Positions 1-8,291 are shown, counted from the stretch's first letter. The stretch is 40,315 nt of DNA from Neisseria polysaccharea ATCC 43768 (GCA_000176735.1 ADBE01000007.1:1-40315), one strand, 5' to 3'. Notes: generated from the letters alone by a model not told the origin. A program made the numbers and translations.

Positions 1-251
1 AGACCTATTATATTAACGCCCATAAAATATAACTCCTGATAACAAAATATCGAAATAATTTTGTTTTTTTCGACGGAAATGAGTAAATTTGAGTCGGGAG
101 ATTCATAATATTCTGTTCTAAACTCATCAGGAGGTTCATACATAAAAGTTTCCAGTATGTTTTTGTACTCTGTTATATCCGCACCAAAACGGAATATTCC
201 TACAGAAGTAAAAGGTAAAAATTCGGGAGTTTTAACGACCGCGTCGACCAT
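1..251 (-). CDS. MafI-type immunity protein, partial (C-terminus beyond window)
   Basis: Reading the minus strand from an ATG at 251 gives an open frame of 83 codons that runs off the window start. It begins MVDAVVKTPEFLPF and includes FRFGADITEY and, at the edge, FMGVNNIG. A strong ribosome binding site (AAAGGAGAAGAGC) lies just before the ATG. The start sits inside the end of the preceding toxin tip, overlapping it by 20 bp, which is the usual toxin-immunity arrangement. I infer that it neutralises the basic toxin domain encoded at 232-450. The protein is acidic and resembles known small immunity proteins in layout, but I cannot assign a family with certainty. Confidence 0.7.
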   Translation of the reverse strand, partial: MVDAVVKTPEFLPFTSVGIFRFGADITEYKNILETFMYEPPDEFRTEYYESPDSNLLISVEKNKIISIFCYQELYFMGVNIIG

Positions 252-902
252 GCTCTTCTCCTTTTGCTTTTCGATTGGCATTTTTTGCAATATTTCTGAT
301 TGTTTTCTCAATCTTTAAGCGTTCATTTTTGGACATTCCGGGAATAATTTTATTTGTTAATTCAGTAATTTTTGATTCCGCTGATATTTGACTTCGACCG
401 CCGTCTCCATGTTTTTCATTCTTGGAGCTTCCTGTTCTTTTGGGCGGACACGCATTATGAACCCAAACCCCTTCCGTCTCCGCCTGATTGCCCTTGACGA
501 AGTAAGTATGCCAGTCGGCAACGGTCAGATTGTAGGCTTTGAGCGGTGTTGGTTTGACAATGATGTTGCGGACAGTTTGGGTTTTGCCGCTTTCGGATAA
601 CAGCCTGATTCCCGCTTTTAAATCTTCCGCCTTAATCCATTTGCCGTCCGAATAAAACGGATGGATGCGGTTGGAAATCAGGGTTTGACTGTTGCCGATG
701 CCGTCTGAAACTTTAATGTAAACGGTTTCCCGATACGGATTGCCGTATCGGGCGGTAACGGGTTTGTATCCCGTTTTTCCGCTTGCTTCATCTTTGGCAA
801 AGACGTACTCCCCAGTTTGGATATGTGCGATGGCTTTGTAGCCGTCCGCCGTTTTGACCAAAGTGCTGCCGTGGAAGGAGCAGGTGTAGGATTTTTGAAA
901 AA
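232..902 (-). pseudogene. Promoterless mafB C-terminal cassette (PT-HINT remnant plus small basic toxin tip)
   Basis: This is an open frame matching the 3' part of mafB, without signal peptide, DUF1020 region or a credible start. It begins in the SYTCSFHGSTLVKTADGYK segment and runs through the HINT-like region to VWVHN. It then diverges into a new tip of about 70 residues, rich in Lys/Arg and ending GEEHGRRGR. Such silent cassettes are known to lie downstream of mafB and can replace the tip of the expressed copy by recombination. A strongly basic C-terminus suggests a nucleic-acid target, but the toxin family is not identified. An immunity gene starts within its last codons. Uptake sequence ATGCCGTCTGAA lies inside it at 698-709. 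Confidence 0.75.
443..902 (-). repeat. Direct repeat, copy 1 (mafB HINT region)
   Basis: About 460 bp closely matching 2882-3340 in the same orientation. It covers the CSFHG to VWVHN segment that precedes each toxin tip and is long enough for homologous recombination between the silent and expressed tips. The copies differ by scattered substitutions and one extra A near 895-900. Confidence 0.85.
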
Positions 903-934
903 CTCAGTTCTCAATATCCTGTTTCAAATGAAGG

Positions 935-975
935 AAAGGTTGTCTGAAAGTTAAACACGGTTTCAGACGACCTTT
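935..975 (-). terminator. Imperfect uptake-sequence hairpin after the SUFU-like gene
   Basis: The arms AAAGGTTGTCTGAAA and TTTCAGACGACCTTT form a stem with an 11-nt loop, just past the stop at 996. The right arm is AGGTCGTCTGAA in reverse, an AG-type uptake sequence rather than the AT form used around it. Confidence 0.6.
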
Positions 976-995
976 AATCAAATTTAAGAAAATCC

Positions 996-1538
996 TTACC
1001 AAGTAAACGGTTTCCGATTCATATCCGAAAGGTTGCCAACTTCATTATCCAACAAGAACTGCTCAAAAGCATTCCAACCTTTCTTTTCCACCAATTCGGC
1101 TTCCTGTTTATACAAGGGGACAAGCAAAGGGAAAACGATATTGTAGTGTTCGCCATAACAGACCTGAAAATCATCGTCGAAATAAAATGGGGCGGAAACA
1201 TACAGTGCATCCATTTTTGTTGAATCAACAATGCTTCTGGGCAAATAAACAACCTGCCCCCGAAGAAGGATTTTTTTATTCTCAATGATGGTTTCTGCCA
1301 ACCATCTTAAAAATGGGAAAATCTGATTTTCATCATATTTTAAAGAACATACGAAAAGTATTTCAAATCTGCTTTTATAATTCAAATCATGTTTGCTTAA
1401 CCCTAAAGTAATATAAGTTTTCAAAGCCTTGTCAGGGGAAGAGGGAATAGCTACGATATTTAATTTGTACCGACTTCCTGAATCGCTTTTCGAGCCATGA
1501 GAAATAGTGCCTGTATATTTTTCAATATGATTAATCAT
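996..1538 (-). CDS. SUFU-domain immunity-like protein (MafI type)
   Basis: A 180-residue soluble protein beginning MINHIEKYTGTISHG. The segments LLRGQVVYLP, DALYVSAPFYFDDDF and IVFPLLVPLYKQEAELV fit the suppressor-of-fused fold found in many bacterial polymorphic-toxin immunity proteins. No signal peptide is seen, so it should act in the cytoplasm. It lies between mafB and the silent mafB tip, in the same direction. Its own toxin partner is not adjacent, so it is probably an orphan immunity gene kept after loss of the matching tip, or one giving protection against kin. The low GC content differs from the GC-rich core genes. The SUFU assignment is from sequence pattern and is moderately sure. 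Confidence 0.7.
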   Translation of the reverse strand: MINHIEKYTGTISHGSKSDSGSRYKLNIVAIPSSPDKALKTYITLGLSKHDLNYKSRFEILFVCSLKYDENQIFPFLRWLAETIIENKKILLRGQVVYLPRSIVDSTKMDALYVSAPFYFDDDFQVCYGEHYNIVFPLLVPLYKQEAELVEKKGWNAFEQFLLDNEVGNLSDMNRKPFTW

Positions 1539-1617
1539 ATTTTTCTTAGCTTCCCATCACTGTATCGAATAATCATAGACCAGATTGAGACAAAACGCCT
1601 TGTTCCCATTGATAGAA

Positions 1618-1653
1618 AGTCCGTCTGAAAAGTAAAAGCGTTTCAAACGGACT
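1618..1653 (-). terminator. Hairpin after the small immunity-like gene
   Basis: AGTCCGTCTGAAA and TTTCAAACGGACT pair with one mismatch around a 10-nt loop. It lies 12 bp past the stop at 1665 and is built from a degenerate uptake sequence. Confidence 0.5.
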
Positions 1654-1664
1654 ACGTTTGCCGA

Positions 1665-1892
1665 CTATCCGACCCACTTTATTATCCAATGAGATTCTTG
1701 CAGGTATTCTTTTAATATTTCTAAGTTTTCGACCCAGTCATCGTAACTGTCAAATGATGAGAATTTGTCATTTGAAGATAACAGTATCAGAAATCCACCG
1801 GTATTTTCCTGGTCATCAATAATTTTTATGAATTTTTCTTCAGGATTGACCCCATTCAGGATAACCCCCAAAGTATTGAATTTTATGTCCAT
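1665..1892 (-). CDS. Small acidic protein in maf immunity cluster
   Basis: A 75-residue protein from an ATG at 1892 with AGGG eight bases upstream; a GTG at 1898 is the alternative start. It reads MDIKFNTLGV at the start and ends WIIKWVG. It is acidic, has no signal peptide or membrane segment, and includes FDSYDDWVENLEILKEYLQ. I do not recognise a family. Its size, low GC and position between mafB and a silent mafB tip make a MafI-type immunity role likely, but this is inferred only from context. Confidence 0.55.
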   Translation of the reverse strand: MDIKFNTLGVILNGVNPEEKFIKIIDDQENTGGFLILLSSNDKFSSFDSYDDWVENLEILKEYLQESHWIIKWVG

Positions 1893-1950
1893 AGACACAC
1901 CCTAATCTTTAATGGGAATATGGTTTTTTCAACCCAACCTACACTTTTTG

Positions 1951-2274
1951 TTAGTTCCCATACGAACCAAAACCTTCATAATTACAATCATTTTTTTGTG
2001 CAATACCAAATAACGTAGTTTCAATAGCTAAAATGTTTTCAAGGGAAGGGACGATATTGACGGAACAATAGCAAGTCCACATTTCTCCGAATTCATTTTG
2101 CTCAATACTGATTTGAAAATCTTGCCGATAAGAAATGAGTCGGCTTTCTATTGATTGCAGATTTTTTTGAGAACCTCCTATAAAAAACTCTATTATCATA
2201 GGTTTTGTCAAATCAAACCCTAGTTCTTGATATTGTTTCAGTACATCTGAAGTAGATTTTTCGTCAATTATCAT
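1951..2274 (-). CDS. RraB-like immunity protein (MafI type)
   Basis: A 107-residue protein beginning MIIDEKSTSDVLKQYQELG. The pattern of a short helix, then DLTKPMIIEFFI and later alternating strands (FQISIEQ, WTCYCSVNIVP), followed by an amphipathic helix, is that of the RraB (ribonuclease E inhibitor B) fold, which recurs among immunity proteins of polymorphic toxins. Its ATG overlaps the last 11 bases of the frameshifted immunity gene upstream, so the two were probably translated together. It lacks its own recognisable toxin tip. RraB regulation of RNase E itself is unlikely here; immunity is inferred from the neighbourhood. Confidence 0.65.
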   Translation of the reverse strand: MIIDEKSTSDVLKQYQELGFDLTKPMIIEFFIGGSQKNLQSIESRLISYRQDFQISIEQNEFGEMWTCYCSVNIVPSLENILAIETTLFGIAQKNDCNYEGFGSYGN

Positions 2275-2618
2275 TTAATAGCAACTCATCAAACCATACA
2301 TCTTCATAACCGTTTTCCCCAATTAAAAAACGGTAACCGGGCGGAAGTGTCAAAAAGGGGATGATTTCGGGTCGCCATATTTGCAAATGGAAAGTATGCA
2401 GGGGCAGGAAAAAATTTTCATCATGGGAGAAGTTTTCACCGGCCCAGATATACCAACCGTTAGTATCACCCTTTGGGACGGTGCCTTAACCCGTTAATCG
2501 GATACAGGTTTGCCTGTTTGACATTTTCAGCAACACCGATTTTTGAAACATCGGAAACAGGATATATTTCTGTATTATATTTTTTACAAATTATTATTTG
2601 TTCATTTTTTATTCCCAT
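2264..2618 (-). pseudogene. Frameshifted immunity gene (Imm33-like) for the adjacent mafB tip
   Basis: From an ATG at 2618, 17 bp inside the end of mafB, the frame reads MGIKNEQIIICKKYN onward to QANLYPINGL, then runs into a TGA. The next frame continues with GTVPKGDTNGWYIWAGE, LPPGYRFLI and NGYEDVWFDELLLNDN, ending at 2264. Removing one A at about 2487-2490 (plus strand ttaa) rejoins the halves into a protein of about 117 residues. The GWYIW, LPPGYRFLI and EDVW motifs resemble the Imm33-type immunity family. Its position makes it the expected antidote of the HNH toxin. It is either genuinely broken or a sequencing error. Confidence 0.75.
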
Positions 2619-4356
2619 TACTCAGTTTCCTTTTCTGTTCTTTTGAATATTGGCTTAATCTCCCTCCTTGTTTTGCAGAACAAGTCGGACATTGCGGTTG
2701 TACTGATTCAATTGCTCTCATCTTAGATTTGTCAATTGTTCCTGTTTCATAATACTCGACAACTAATGGTTTTTTATGGTCGGCAATCATTTTTTCGGCT
2801 AATTTACCGCATTCAACGCAGGGTTTTCCTTGTACACTTTCTCGTTGCGCTTTTGTCGTTGCGTTATTTGGTCTCTTATATGGCGGACAAGAATTATGAA
2901 CCCAAACTCCTTCCGTTTCCGCCTTATCGCCTTTGACAAAGTAAGTATGCCAATCGGCGACGGTCAGGTTGTAGGCTTTGAGCGGCTGCTGTTTGAAGGT
3001 AATGTTTTGAACCGTCTGTTTTGCGCCGCTTTCGGAAAGCAGGGTGTCGCCTTTTTTCAGATGACCTGCCTGTATCCATTTTCCTTGACTGTAAAACGGA
3101 TGGATGCGGTTGGAAATCAGGGTTTGGCTGTTGCCGATGCCGTCTGAAACTTCAATGTAAACGGTTTCCCGATACGGATTGCCGTATTGGGCGGTAACAG
3201 GTTTGTATCCCGTTACCCCGCTTGCCTCGTCCTTGGAAAGGACGCGGTCTCCGGCTTGAATATGGGCGATGGCTTTGTAGCCGTCTGCCGTTTTGACCAA
3301 GGTGCTGCCGTGGAAGGAACAGGTGTAGGATTTTGAGAAATCCCCACTAACCGCGGCTTTCCCCGGTTTTGCCGCCTTTGCCAACTTCGCGGCTTTGGCG
3401 GCGGCGGCAACGTTGAAGGCGGCTTCGACGGTTTCGGCGGCATTGGGGTTTTCCCGTATCCACCGGTCAACGGCTTCGCGCGTATTCTTTTCAAAGCCCG
3501 CCACGCTGCCCAAGCCGCCGATGACGGCGAATTTGCCCTCGGTGGGCAAGGGGGCGATGTTGCGCATTGCGGCTTTGTCTATGGCATAGCGCGTTCCGTA
3601 CAGTATGTCGCCTATGCCCAAGGCTTCGCCCGCGCTGATAAAGGGGTTGAGCGCGCCGGCGGCAATGCCGTTGATAAACTCCATGCTGTTGCCCCAGCGG
3701 TCGAGCTTGGCATTGTGCTCGAACATTTTTCTGTTGGCTTCATAGGCACGGTCAGAGAAATTGCTGCCGAGGTTGCTGTAATTGTCGGATATGCGTTGCC
3801 GGATGCTGCGGGTGTCGGTCGGATTGAGTTTGATACTGCGTGCTGTGCCGTTGACGTGATAGGTGTATTCGTCGCGTGCCCCCGTAGGTTTGGGGTAATT
3901 GCCGCCCTTCGGGCCGTCGTAGGCATCGGCAGGATGGTGCTCGTGTCCTTCCCAGTTGAGCCGGTATACGGTAAAGCCGTCGTCAACGCTGCCTTGTTCT
4001 TTGCTTGCGCTGTCGGCGGCGTGGTTGTCGAAGGGGGCGTGTTCTTCGTATCCGTGTCCGGAAAAGCGGACGGTGTAACCGAGATTGCCTTGGATTGCCG
4101 CCTGTTGGATGAGCAGGTTGCCCATCTGGTGGGTATAGTCTTGGATGATGTTGATTTGACCGGTGCGGTCGGAGACGCTGCCGCGCGGGTCGCCGAAGAG
4201 GTGATATTTGCCGCCGGGTTCGTAGTGCTGCCGTTGGGCGTTATCGGTAATGAACGGGTCTTTCGCCAATTCCGCCGCGAGGGCGGGCTGTATGAGTGCG
4301 GCCGCCGCTACGGCGCAGGCGGCAAGGAGGTTTGTCAGTCTGCGCAGCGGTTTCAC
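2602..4356 (-). CDS. mafB: MafB polymorphic toxin with HNH-type nuclease tip
   Basis: A 584-residue secreted toxin. The order is: a signal peptide (MKPLRRLTNLLAACAVAAA, cleaved near ALAAEL), the MafB N-terminal DUF1020 region to about 330, an Ala-rich linker, a PT-HINT region opening at Cys346 (CSFHGSTLVKT) and closing with VWVHN at 484-488, then a variable tip. The tip has CVECGK, a DHKKPL motif and CPTCSAKQGG, a pattern of zinc-binding Cys pairs around an HNH-like core, so a DNase is likely. It starts three bases after mafA and forms an operon with it. The following immunity gene is frameshifted while the tip looks intact. An uptake sequence sits in the HINT region at 3137-3148. Confidence 0.9.
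   Translation of the reverse strand: MKPLRRLTNLLAACAVAAAALIQPALAAELAKDPFITDNAQRQHYEPGGKYHLFGDPRGSVSDRTGQINIIQDYTHQMGNLLIQQAAIQGNLGYTVRFSGHGYEEHAPFDNHAADSASKEQGSVDDGFTVYRLNWEGHEHHPADAYDGPKGGNYPKPTGARDEYTYHVNGTARSIKLNPTDTRSIRQRISDNYSNLGSNFSDRAYEANRKMFEHNAKLDRWGNSMEFINGIAAGALNPFISAGEALGIGDILYGTRYAIDKAAMRNIAPLPTEGKFAVIGGLGSVAGFEKNTREAVDRWIRENPNAAETVEAAFNVAAAAKAAKLAKAAKPGKAAVSGDFSKSYTCSFHGSTLVKTADGYKAIAHIQAGDRVLSKDEASGVTGYKPVTAQYGNPYRETVYIEVSDGIGNSQTLISNRIHPFYSQGKWIQAGHLKKGDTLLSESGAKQTVQNITFKQQPLKAYNLTVADWHTYFVKGDKAETEGVWVHNSCPPYKRPNNATTKAQRESVQGKPCVECGKLAEKMIADHKKPLVVEYYETGTIDKSKMRAIESVQPQCPTCSAKQGGRLSQYSKEQKRKLSNGNKK
2882..3340 (-). repeat. Direct repeat, copy 2 (mafB HINT region)
   Basis: The partner of the repeat at 443-902, lying inside the full-length mafB. 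The two copies flank the immunity gene cluster. A crossover between them would replace the HNH tip with the basic tip and delete everything in between. Confidence 0.85.
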
Positions 4357-4359
4357 GGT

Positions 4360-5301
4360 TTATCCTCCTTTGCGGCGGCGGATGACTTCGTTGCCGACAT
4401 CAGGGTTTTTACCGTTGTTTTGTTTGAAGTCGGGACGGTTTTGGGCGGTCGTGTCGCCGTAGGGGGTGATGTCGGAGAAATCGACCATCAGGCGGTCTGA
4501 AGCTTTGACGGTTTTGCTGACTTTGTAAGGGCCGGTCCAAAGGGCGTATTGTTCTTGGTATTGGGATTCGTAGGCGGCGGTTTTAGGGGCAATCAGCAGT
4601 TTCCGGCTGTCGCGGTCGACGGCGAAATATTCGAGCTTGGTTTGGGCTTTAAGGGTTTCGGCGTTGTAGAGGTGCAGTTCGGTACGGCTGCGGACGGTGC
4701 CGAATACGTCGACGGTTACGAATACGTCGGTGTCGGCGTATTCGGGCGGTACGACTTCGATGCCGCGCAGGTAGAAGACGGTTTGGATGAGGTTGGTCAG
4801 GAAGGAAACGTCGCGGGGATTGGCGAGCAGGGTTTCGTTGCGGTAGTCGCCCGTGCCGTTGACGGACAGTCCGGCGGAGCGTTCGCCTTTGCGTCCGCTG
4901 TTTCTAGTCAGGGCGGCGGCGGGGGCGTTTAAGACCGATGTGGAAGTGGTAACGCTGGAGAGCGCGTCGGATTTGGTGGTGGCGGTAGTGTCGTAGGTGG
5001 GGTAGCTGTATTGGGTGGCACTTTCGGGGTTGTTGTGGTAGCCGCCGCGTATCAGTGCGTCGATAGAGTAGCGTCCGCCGCTTATGTTGCCCGAACCTTG
5101 GTCGCCCATAACGGAGACGTAAAGGGCGGCTTTGCGTCCTTTCAGGGCGGACAAATCCATTTCTTTGACGGCGGCGCGGGACGATGCGGCGACGAGTTCT
5201 TGTTCGACGGCAAAGCGTTTGCCGCCGCCGTGGGCGGGAATGCCGGTCAGTGTGCCGCAGGCGGTGAGGACGAGGGGGATGAGGAGGAGCAGGATTTTCA
5301 T
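4360..5301 (-). CDS. mafA: MafA lipoprotein adhesin
   Basis: A 313-residue lipoprotein with signal [15 protein letters not shown]; the lipobox LTAC puts the lipidated Cys at residue 15. The body has the MafA features [14 protein letters not shown] and [20 protein letters not shown] and ends in a basic RRRKGG tail. MafA proteins are described as multiple adhesin family lipoproteins that bind glycolipids and are encoded just before mafB. Its stop is three bases before the mafB start, so the two are co-transcribed and probably translationally coupled. The CAAAA-type repeat in the 5' leader (5308-5321) is short. Confidence 0.9.
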   Translation of the reverse strand: MKILLLLIPLVLTACGTLTGIPAHGGGKRFAVEQELVAASSRAAVKEMDLSALKGRKAALYVSVMGDQGSGNISGGRYSIDALIRGGYHNNPESATQYSYPTYDTTATTKSDALSSVTTSTSVLNAPAAALTRNSGRKGERSAGLSVNGTGDYRNETLLANPRDVSFLTNLIQTVFYLRGIEVVPPEYADTDVFVTVDVFGTVRSRTELHLYNAETLKAQTKLEYFAVDRDSRKLLIAPKTAAYESQYQEQYALWTGPYKVSKTVKASDRLMVDFSDITPYGDTTAQNRPDFKQNNGKNPDVGNEVIRRRKGG

Positions 5302-5332
5302 GGCAGGGTTTGTTTTGTTTTGAACGGGTTTG

Positions 5333-5361
5333 AGTGTAAGGGGATTTTAAGATTTTGTAAA
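5333..5361 (-). promoter_or_regulatory. Likely sigma-70 promoter of mafA-mafB
   Basis: On the minus strand TTTACA, a 17-nt spacer and TACACT end 32 bases before the mafA start. The match to -35/-10 consensus is fair. There is no long homopolymer in the spacer, so expression does not look phase variable at this site. Confidence 0.5.
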
Positions 5362-5375
5362 CAAAAGGGGCGAAA

Positions 5376-5413
5376 ATGCCGTCTGAACGGCGGAACGGGC
5401 TTTCAGACGGCAT
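5376..5413. terminator. Inverted AT-dialect uptake-sequence terminator
   Basis: ATGCCGTCTGAA at 5376-5387 pairs with its reverse complement at 5402-5413. It lies past the 3' end of anmK and before the mafA promoter, so it ends anmK transcription and can also serve DNA uptake. Confidence 0.8.
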
Positions 5414-5419
5414 TTGCGC

Positions 5420-6520
5420 TCAATAATAATATCCCGCGCCCAAAATACACGGTTTGGATGCGCCGGTTGCTTTGTGCGGACTACCGGGAATGCGATTAAT
5501 CCAACACGCCGCCAACCACGCAAATGCGGCCGCCTCCACCCATTGCGGATCGAGGTTCAGTTCGGCGGTGCTGTGCAGGGAAACGCGTGTGCCGAAACAT
5601 TCTGCTAAATCCGCCATTAAAACAGGATTGCGGATGCCGCCGCCGCAAATATACATTTGACGGGCATTTGCCGCTGCGTGTGAGACGGCGTCGAAAACGG
5701 TTTGCGCGGTAAAACGGGAAAGCGTCCGCAATACGTCGTATCGGTTTTCGCCGCCGTCAAGGTAGGTTTCGAGCCAATTTAGGGCAAACAGTTCGCGCCC
5801 CGTGCTTTTGGGGTGGGGTCGTGCGAAATACGGGTGGGCGAGCAGCCTGTCGAGCAGTTGCGGCAATATGTTGCCTTGTGCCGCCTTTGCACCGTTTTTG
5901 TCGTAAGGAAGCTGCCAGTGTGCCTGCGTCCACGCGTCCATCAGCATATTGCCCGGCCCTGTGTCGAAGCCGAAGGCGGGTGCGTCGGGGGGGAGTACGC
6001 TGATGTTGGCAATCCCGCCGATGTTCAGTACCGCGCGTGTTTCCCTGTTGTCGCGGAACAGGGCTTCGTGAAAGGCGGGGACGAGTGGCGCACCTTGTCC
6101 GCCGGCAGCAAGGTCGCGGCTGCGGAAGTCGCCGACGGTAAAAATCCGCGTCCGTTCCGCCAGCAGCGGCAAATCGGCAAGCTGTACGCTGTAACCGTGT
6201 TCCGGCGCGTGTCGGACGGTTTGCCCGTGGCAGCCGAGGGCGGTAATGTCGCACGGTGCGAGGTTTTGACTGCACAGCAGTTCGGCGACGGTTTGCGCGT
6301 ACAGGCGGCTGAGTTCTTGAGACAACATCCTGCTGCGGTGCAGTTCGTCTGTTCCTATATTTTGCAAAGCAAGCAATGCTGCGCGCAAATCGTCGGGGTA
6401 GGGGGTAAAGGCGTGCCCTTCCGCGCCCAGCCATTTGCCGCCGTCCATCCGTATCAGTACGGCATCCGCCCCGTCCATGCTTGTTCCCGACATGATGCCG
6501 ATGTAAAGCTGTGTTTCCAT
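5420..6520 (-). CDS. anmK: Anhydro-N-acetylmuramic acid kinase
   Basis: A 366-residue cytoplasmic sugar kinase that phosphorylates and opens 1,6-anhydro-MurNAc in peptidoglycan recycling. The start is set at the ATG at 6520 (METQLYIGIMSGTSMDGAD), with GGGAG upstream, rather than an in-frame TTG 12 bases earlier. The phosphate-binding GTSMDG, FGFDTGPGNMLMD and the CGGGIRNP segment match AnmK of the ASKHA fold. The length is normal for the family. A run of seven C on the coding strand (5987-5993) lies just before the PDAPAFGFDTGPG segment. The gene diverges from the phosphate permease gene and converges with nothing. Confidence 0.95.
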   Translation of the reverse strand: METQLYIGIMSGTSMDGADAVLIRMDGGKWLGAEGHAFTPYPDDLRAALLALQNIGTDELHRSRMLSQELSRLYAQTVAELLCSQNLAPCDITALGCHGQTVRHAPEHGYSVQLADLPLLAERTRIFTVGDFRSRDLAAGGQGAPLVPAFHEALFRDNRETRAVLNIGGIANISVLPPDAPAFGFDTGPGNMLMDAWTQAHWQLPYDKNGAKAAQGNILPQLLDRLLAHPYFARPHPKSTGRELFALNWLETYLDGGENRYDVLRTLSRFTAQTVFDAVSHAAANARQMYICGGGIRNPVLMADLAECFGTRVSLHSTAELNLDPQWVEAAAFAWLAACWINRIPGSPHKATGASKPCILGAGYYY

Positions 6521-6674
6521 TTCCGCTCCCAAACCGTGTGCAAAACGCCATTTTAACGTGTATTGACGCTCGTATACCGATTTGCCGCCGCAGTGTAAAT
6601 AAATGTTTCAAGACGGATTGCAAAAGGTTACAATATCCGCGAAAACCCTTTCTGTATCCACTAAGGAATCTTCC

Positions 6675-8248
6675 ATGGCTCAAACTCAAATGAGTGCGAA
6701 CTTGAAACTGATTAACGCCGTCTTTGCCGCCATGCTGGTAGGCATAGTCGGCTATTTTATCTATTGGGGTTTGGGTTATACCCACTACACGAACAGCGTG
6801 CTTTTCATCATTGCCACGATGTTCGGCGTATTTATGGCGTTTAATGTCGGCGGCAACGATATTGCCAACTCTTTCGGTACCAGCGTCGGCTCCGGCACGC
6901 TGACCATCCCGCAGGCCTTGCTGATTGCGGCGGTGTTTGAGGTCAGCGGCGCGGTCATCGCAGGCGGCGAGGTAACCGATACCATACGCAAAGGCATCGT
7001 CAATCTGAACGGTATGAATCTCGAGCCTATGCAGTTTGTGTTTATTATGATGTCCGCACTTTTGGCGGCGGCATTGTGGCTGTTGTTCGCGTCCCGCAAA
7101 GGCCTGCCGGTTTCGACGACGCACGCGATTATCGGCGGCATCGTCGGCAGTGCGTTGTGTATGGCGTTTACGCATAATGCAGACGGGGTGGCGTTGATAC
7201 GGTGGGGCAAGCTGGGCGAAATTGGGATGTCTTGGGTGTTGTCGCCCGTTTTGGGCGGCGCGGTGTCCTATTTCCTGTTTTCCCGCGTCAAGAAAAATGT
7301 CTTAGATTACAATGCTTGGGCGGAAGGCACGCTCAAAGGCATCAAGCAGGAAAAAAGGCGTATAAAGAACAGCACCGCCTGTTTTTCGAGGGTTTGTCCG
7401 AAGCGGAAAAAATCGAATATGCCACCAAAATGGCGCACGACGCGCAAATTTACGACGAGCCTGAATTTGATCCGCAAGAGCTACAATCGGAGTATTACCG
7501 CGGTCTTTATGCGTTCGATAACCGTAAAAACAATGTCGATTCTTACAAGGCGCTGCATTCCTGGGTTCCCTTTATCGCTTCGTTCGGCGCGATGATGATT
7601 TCCGCTATGCTGATTTTCAAGGGCTTGAAAAACCTGCATTTGGGGATGAGCAACGTCAACAGCTTCCTGACCATCTTTATGATAGGCGCGGCGGTGTGGA
7701 TGGGGACGTTTGTGTTTGCCAAAAGCCTCAAGCGTAAAGACTTGGGCAAATCGACCTTTCAGATGTTTTCATGGATGCAGGTCTTTACCGCCTGCGGCTT
7801 CGCATTCAGCCACGGGGCGAACGATATCGCCAACGCCATCGGTCCGTTTGCCGCGATTATGGATGTTTTGAGGACGAACAGCGTTGCCGCGCAAAATGCC
7901 GTTCCTCCGATTGCGATGCTGACTTTCGGCATCGCGCTGATTGTCGGTTTGTGGTTTGTCGGTAAAGAGGTGATTAAAACCGTCGGTACGAGTTTGGCCG
8001 AAATGCACCCCGCCTCGGGTTTTACCGCCGAACTGTCCGCCGCATCCGTCGTGATGGGCGCGTCGCTGATGGGGCTGCCCGTGTCCAGTACGCACATCTT
8101 GGTCGGCGCGGTACTCGGCATCGGTCTGGTCAACCGCAATGCCAACTGGAAACTGATGAAGCCCATCGGTTTGGCGTGGGTCATTACCCTGCCTGCAGCC
8201 GCCGTCCTGTCGGTAGTCAGCTATTTGATTTTGCAGGCAGTATTCTGA
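6675..8248 (+). pseudogene. PiT-family phosphate permease, frameshifted at a poly-A tract
   Basis: The start is an ATG at 6675 (MAQTQMSANLKLINAVF) with AAGGAA upstream. The N-terminal half carries the PiT signature FNVGGNDIANSFG and VSTTHAIIGGIVG. The frame breaks at an A6 tract (7351-7356). Adding one A restores KQEKKAYKEQHRLFFEG and the C-terminal half, with the second signature SHGANDIANAIGPFA and VSSTHILVGAVLG. The repaired protein would have 524 residues, normal for PiT, and move phosphate (probably with a cation) across the inner membrane. The break is in the cytoplasmic loop between the two halves. It may be a fixed mutation, slipped-strand switching or a sequence error. Confidence 0.85.
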
Positions 8249-8261
8249 TTGTTAAACGATT

Positions 8262-8291
8262 ATGCCGTCTGAACCCGTGTTCAGACGGCAT
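8262..8291 (+). terminator. Uptake-sequence terminator after the phosphate permease gene
   Basis: ATGCCGTCTGAA and TTCAGACGGCAT form a 12-bp stem with a short loop, followed by TTTT, 13 bases past the stop. Confidence 0.85.

Noticed and set aside
1554-1640. Short reading frames before the SUFU-like gene (for example one ending KLRKI)
   Set aside because: Too short and without motif to be called a toxin or immunity remnant.
5757-7175. 472-codon minus-strand ORF spanning anmK and the phosphate permease gene
   Set aside because: It crosses two real genes in another frame and is rich in Arg/His/Gln, typical of a spurious frame.
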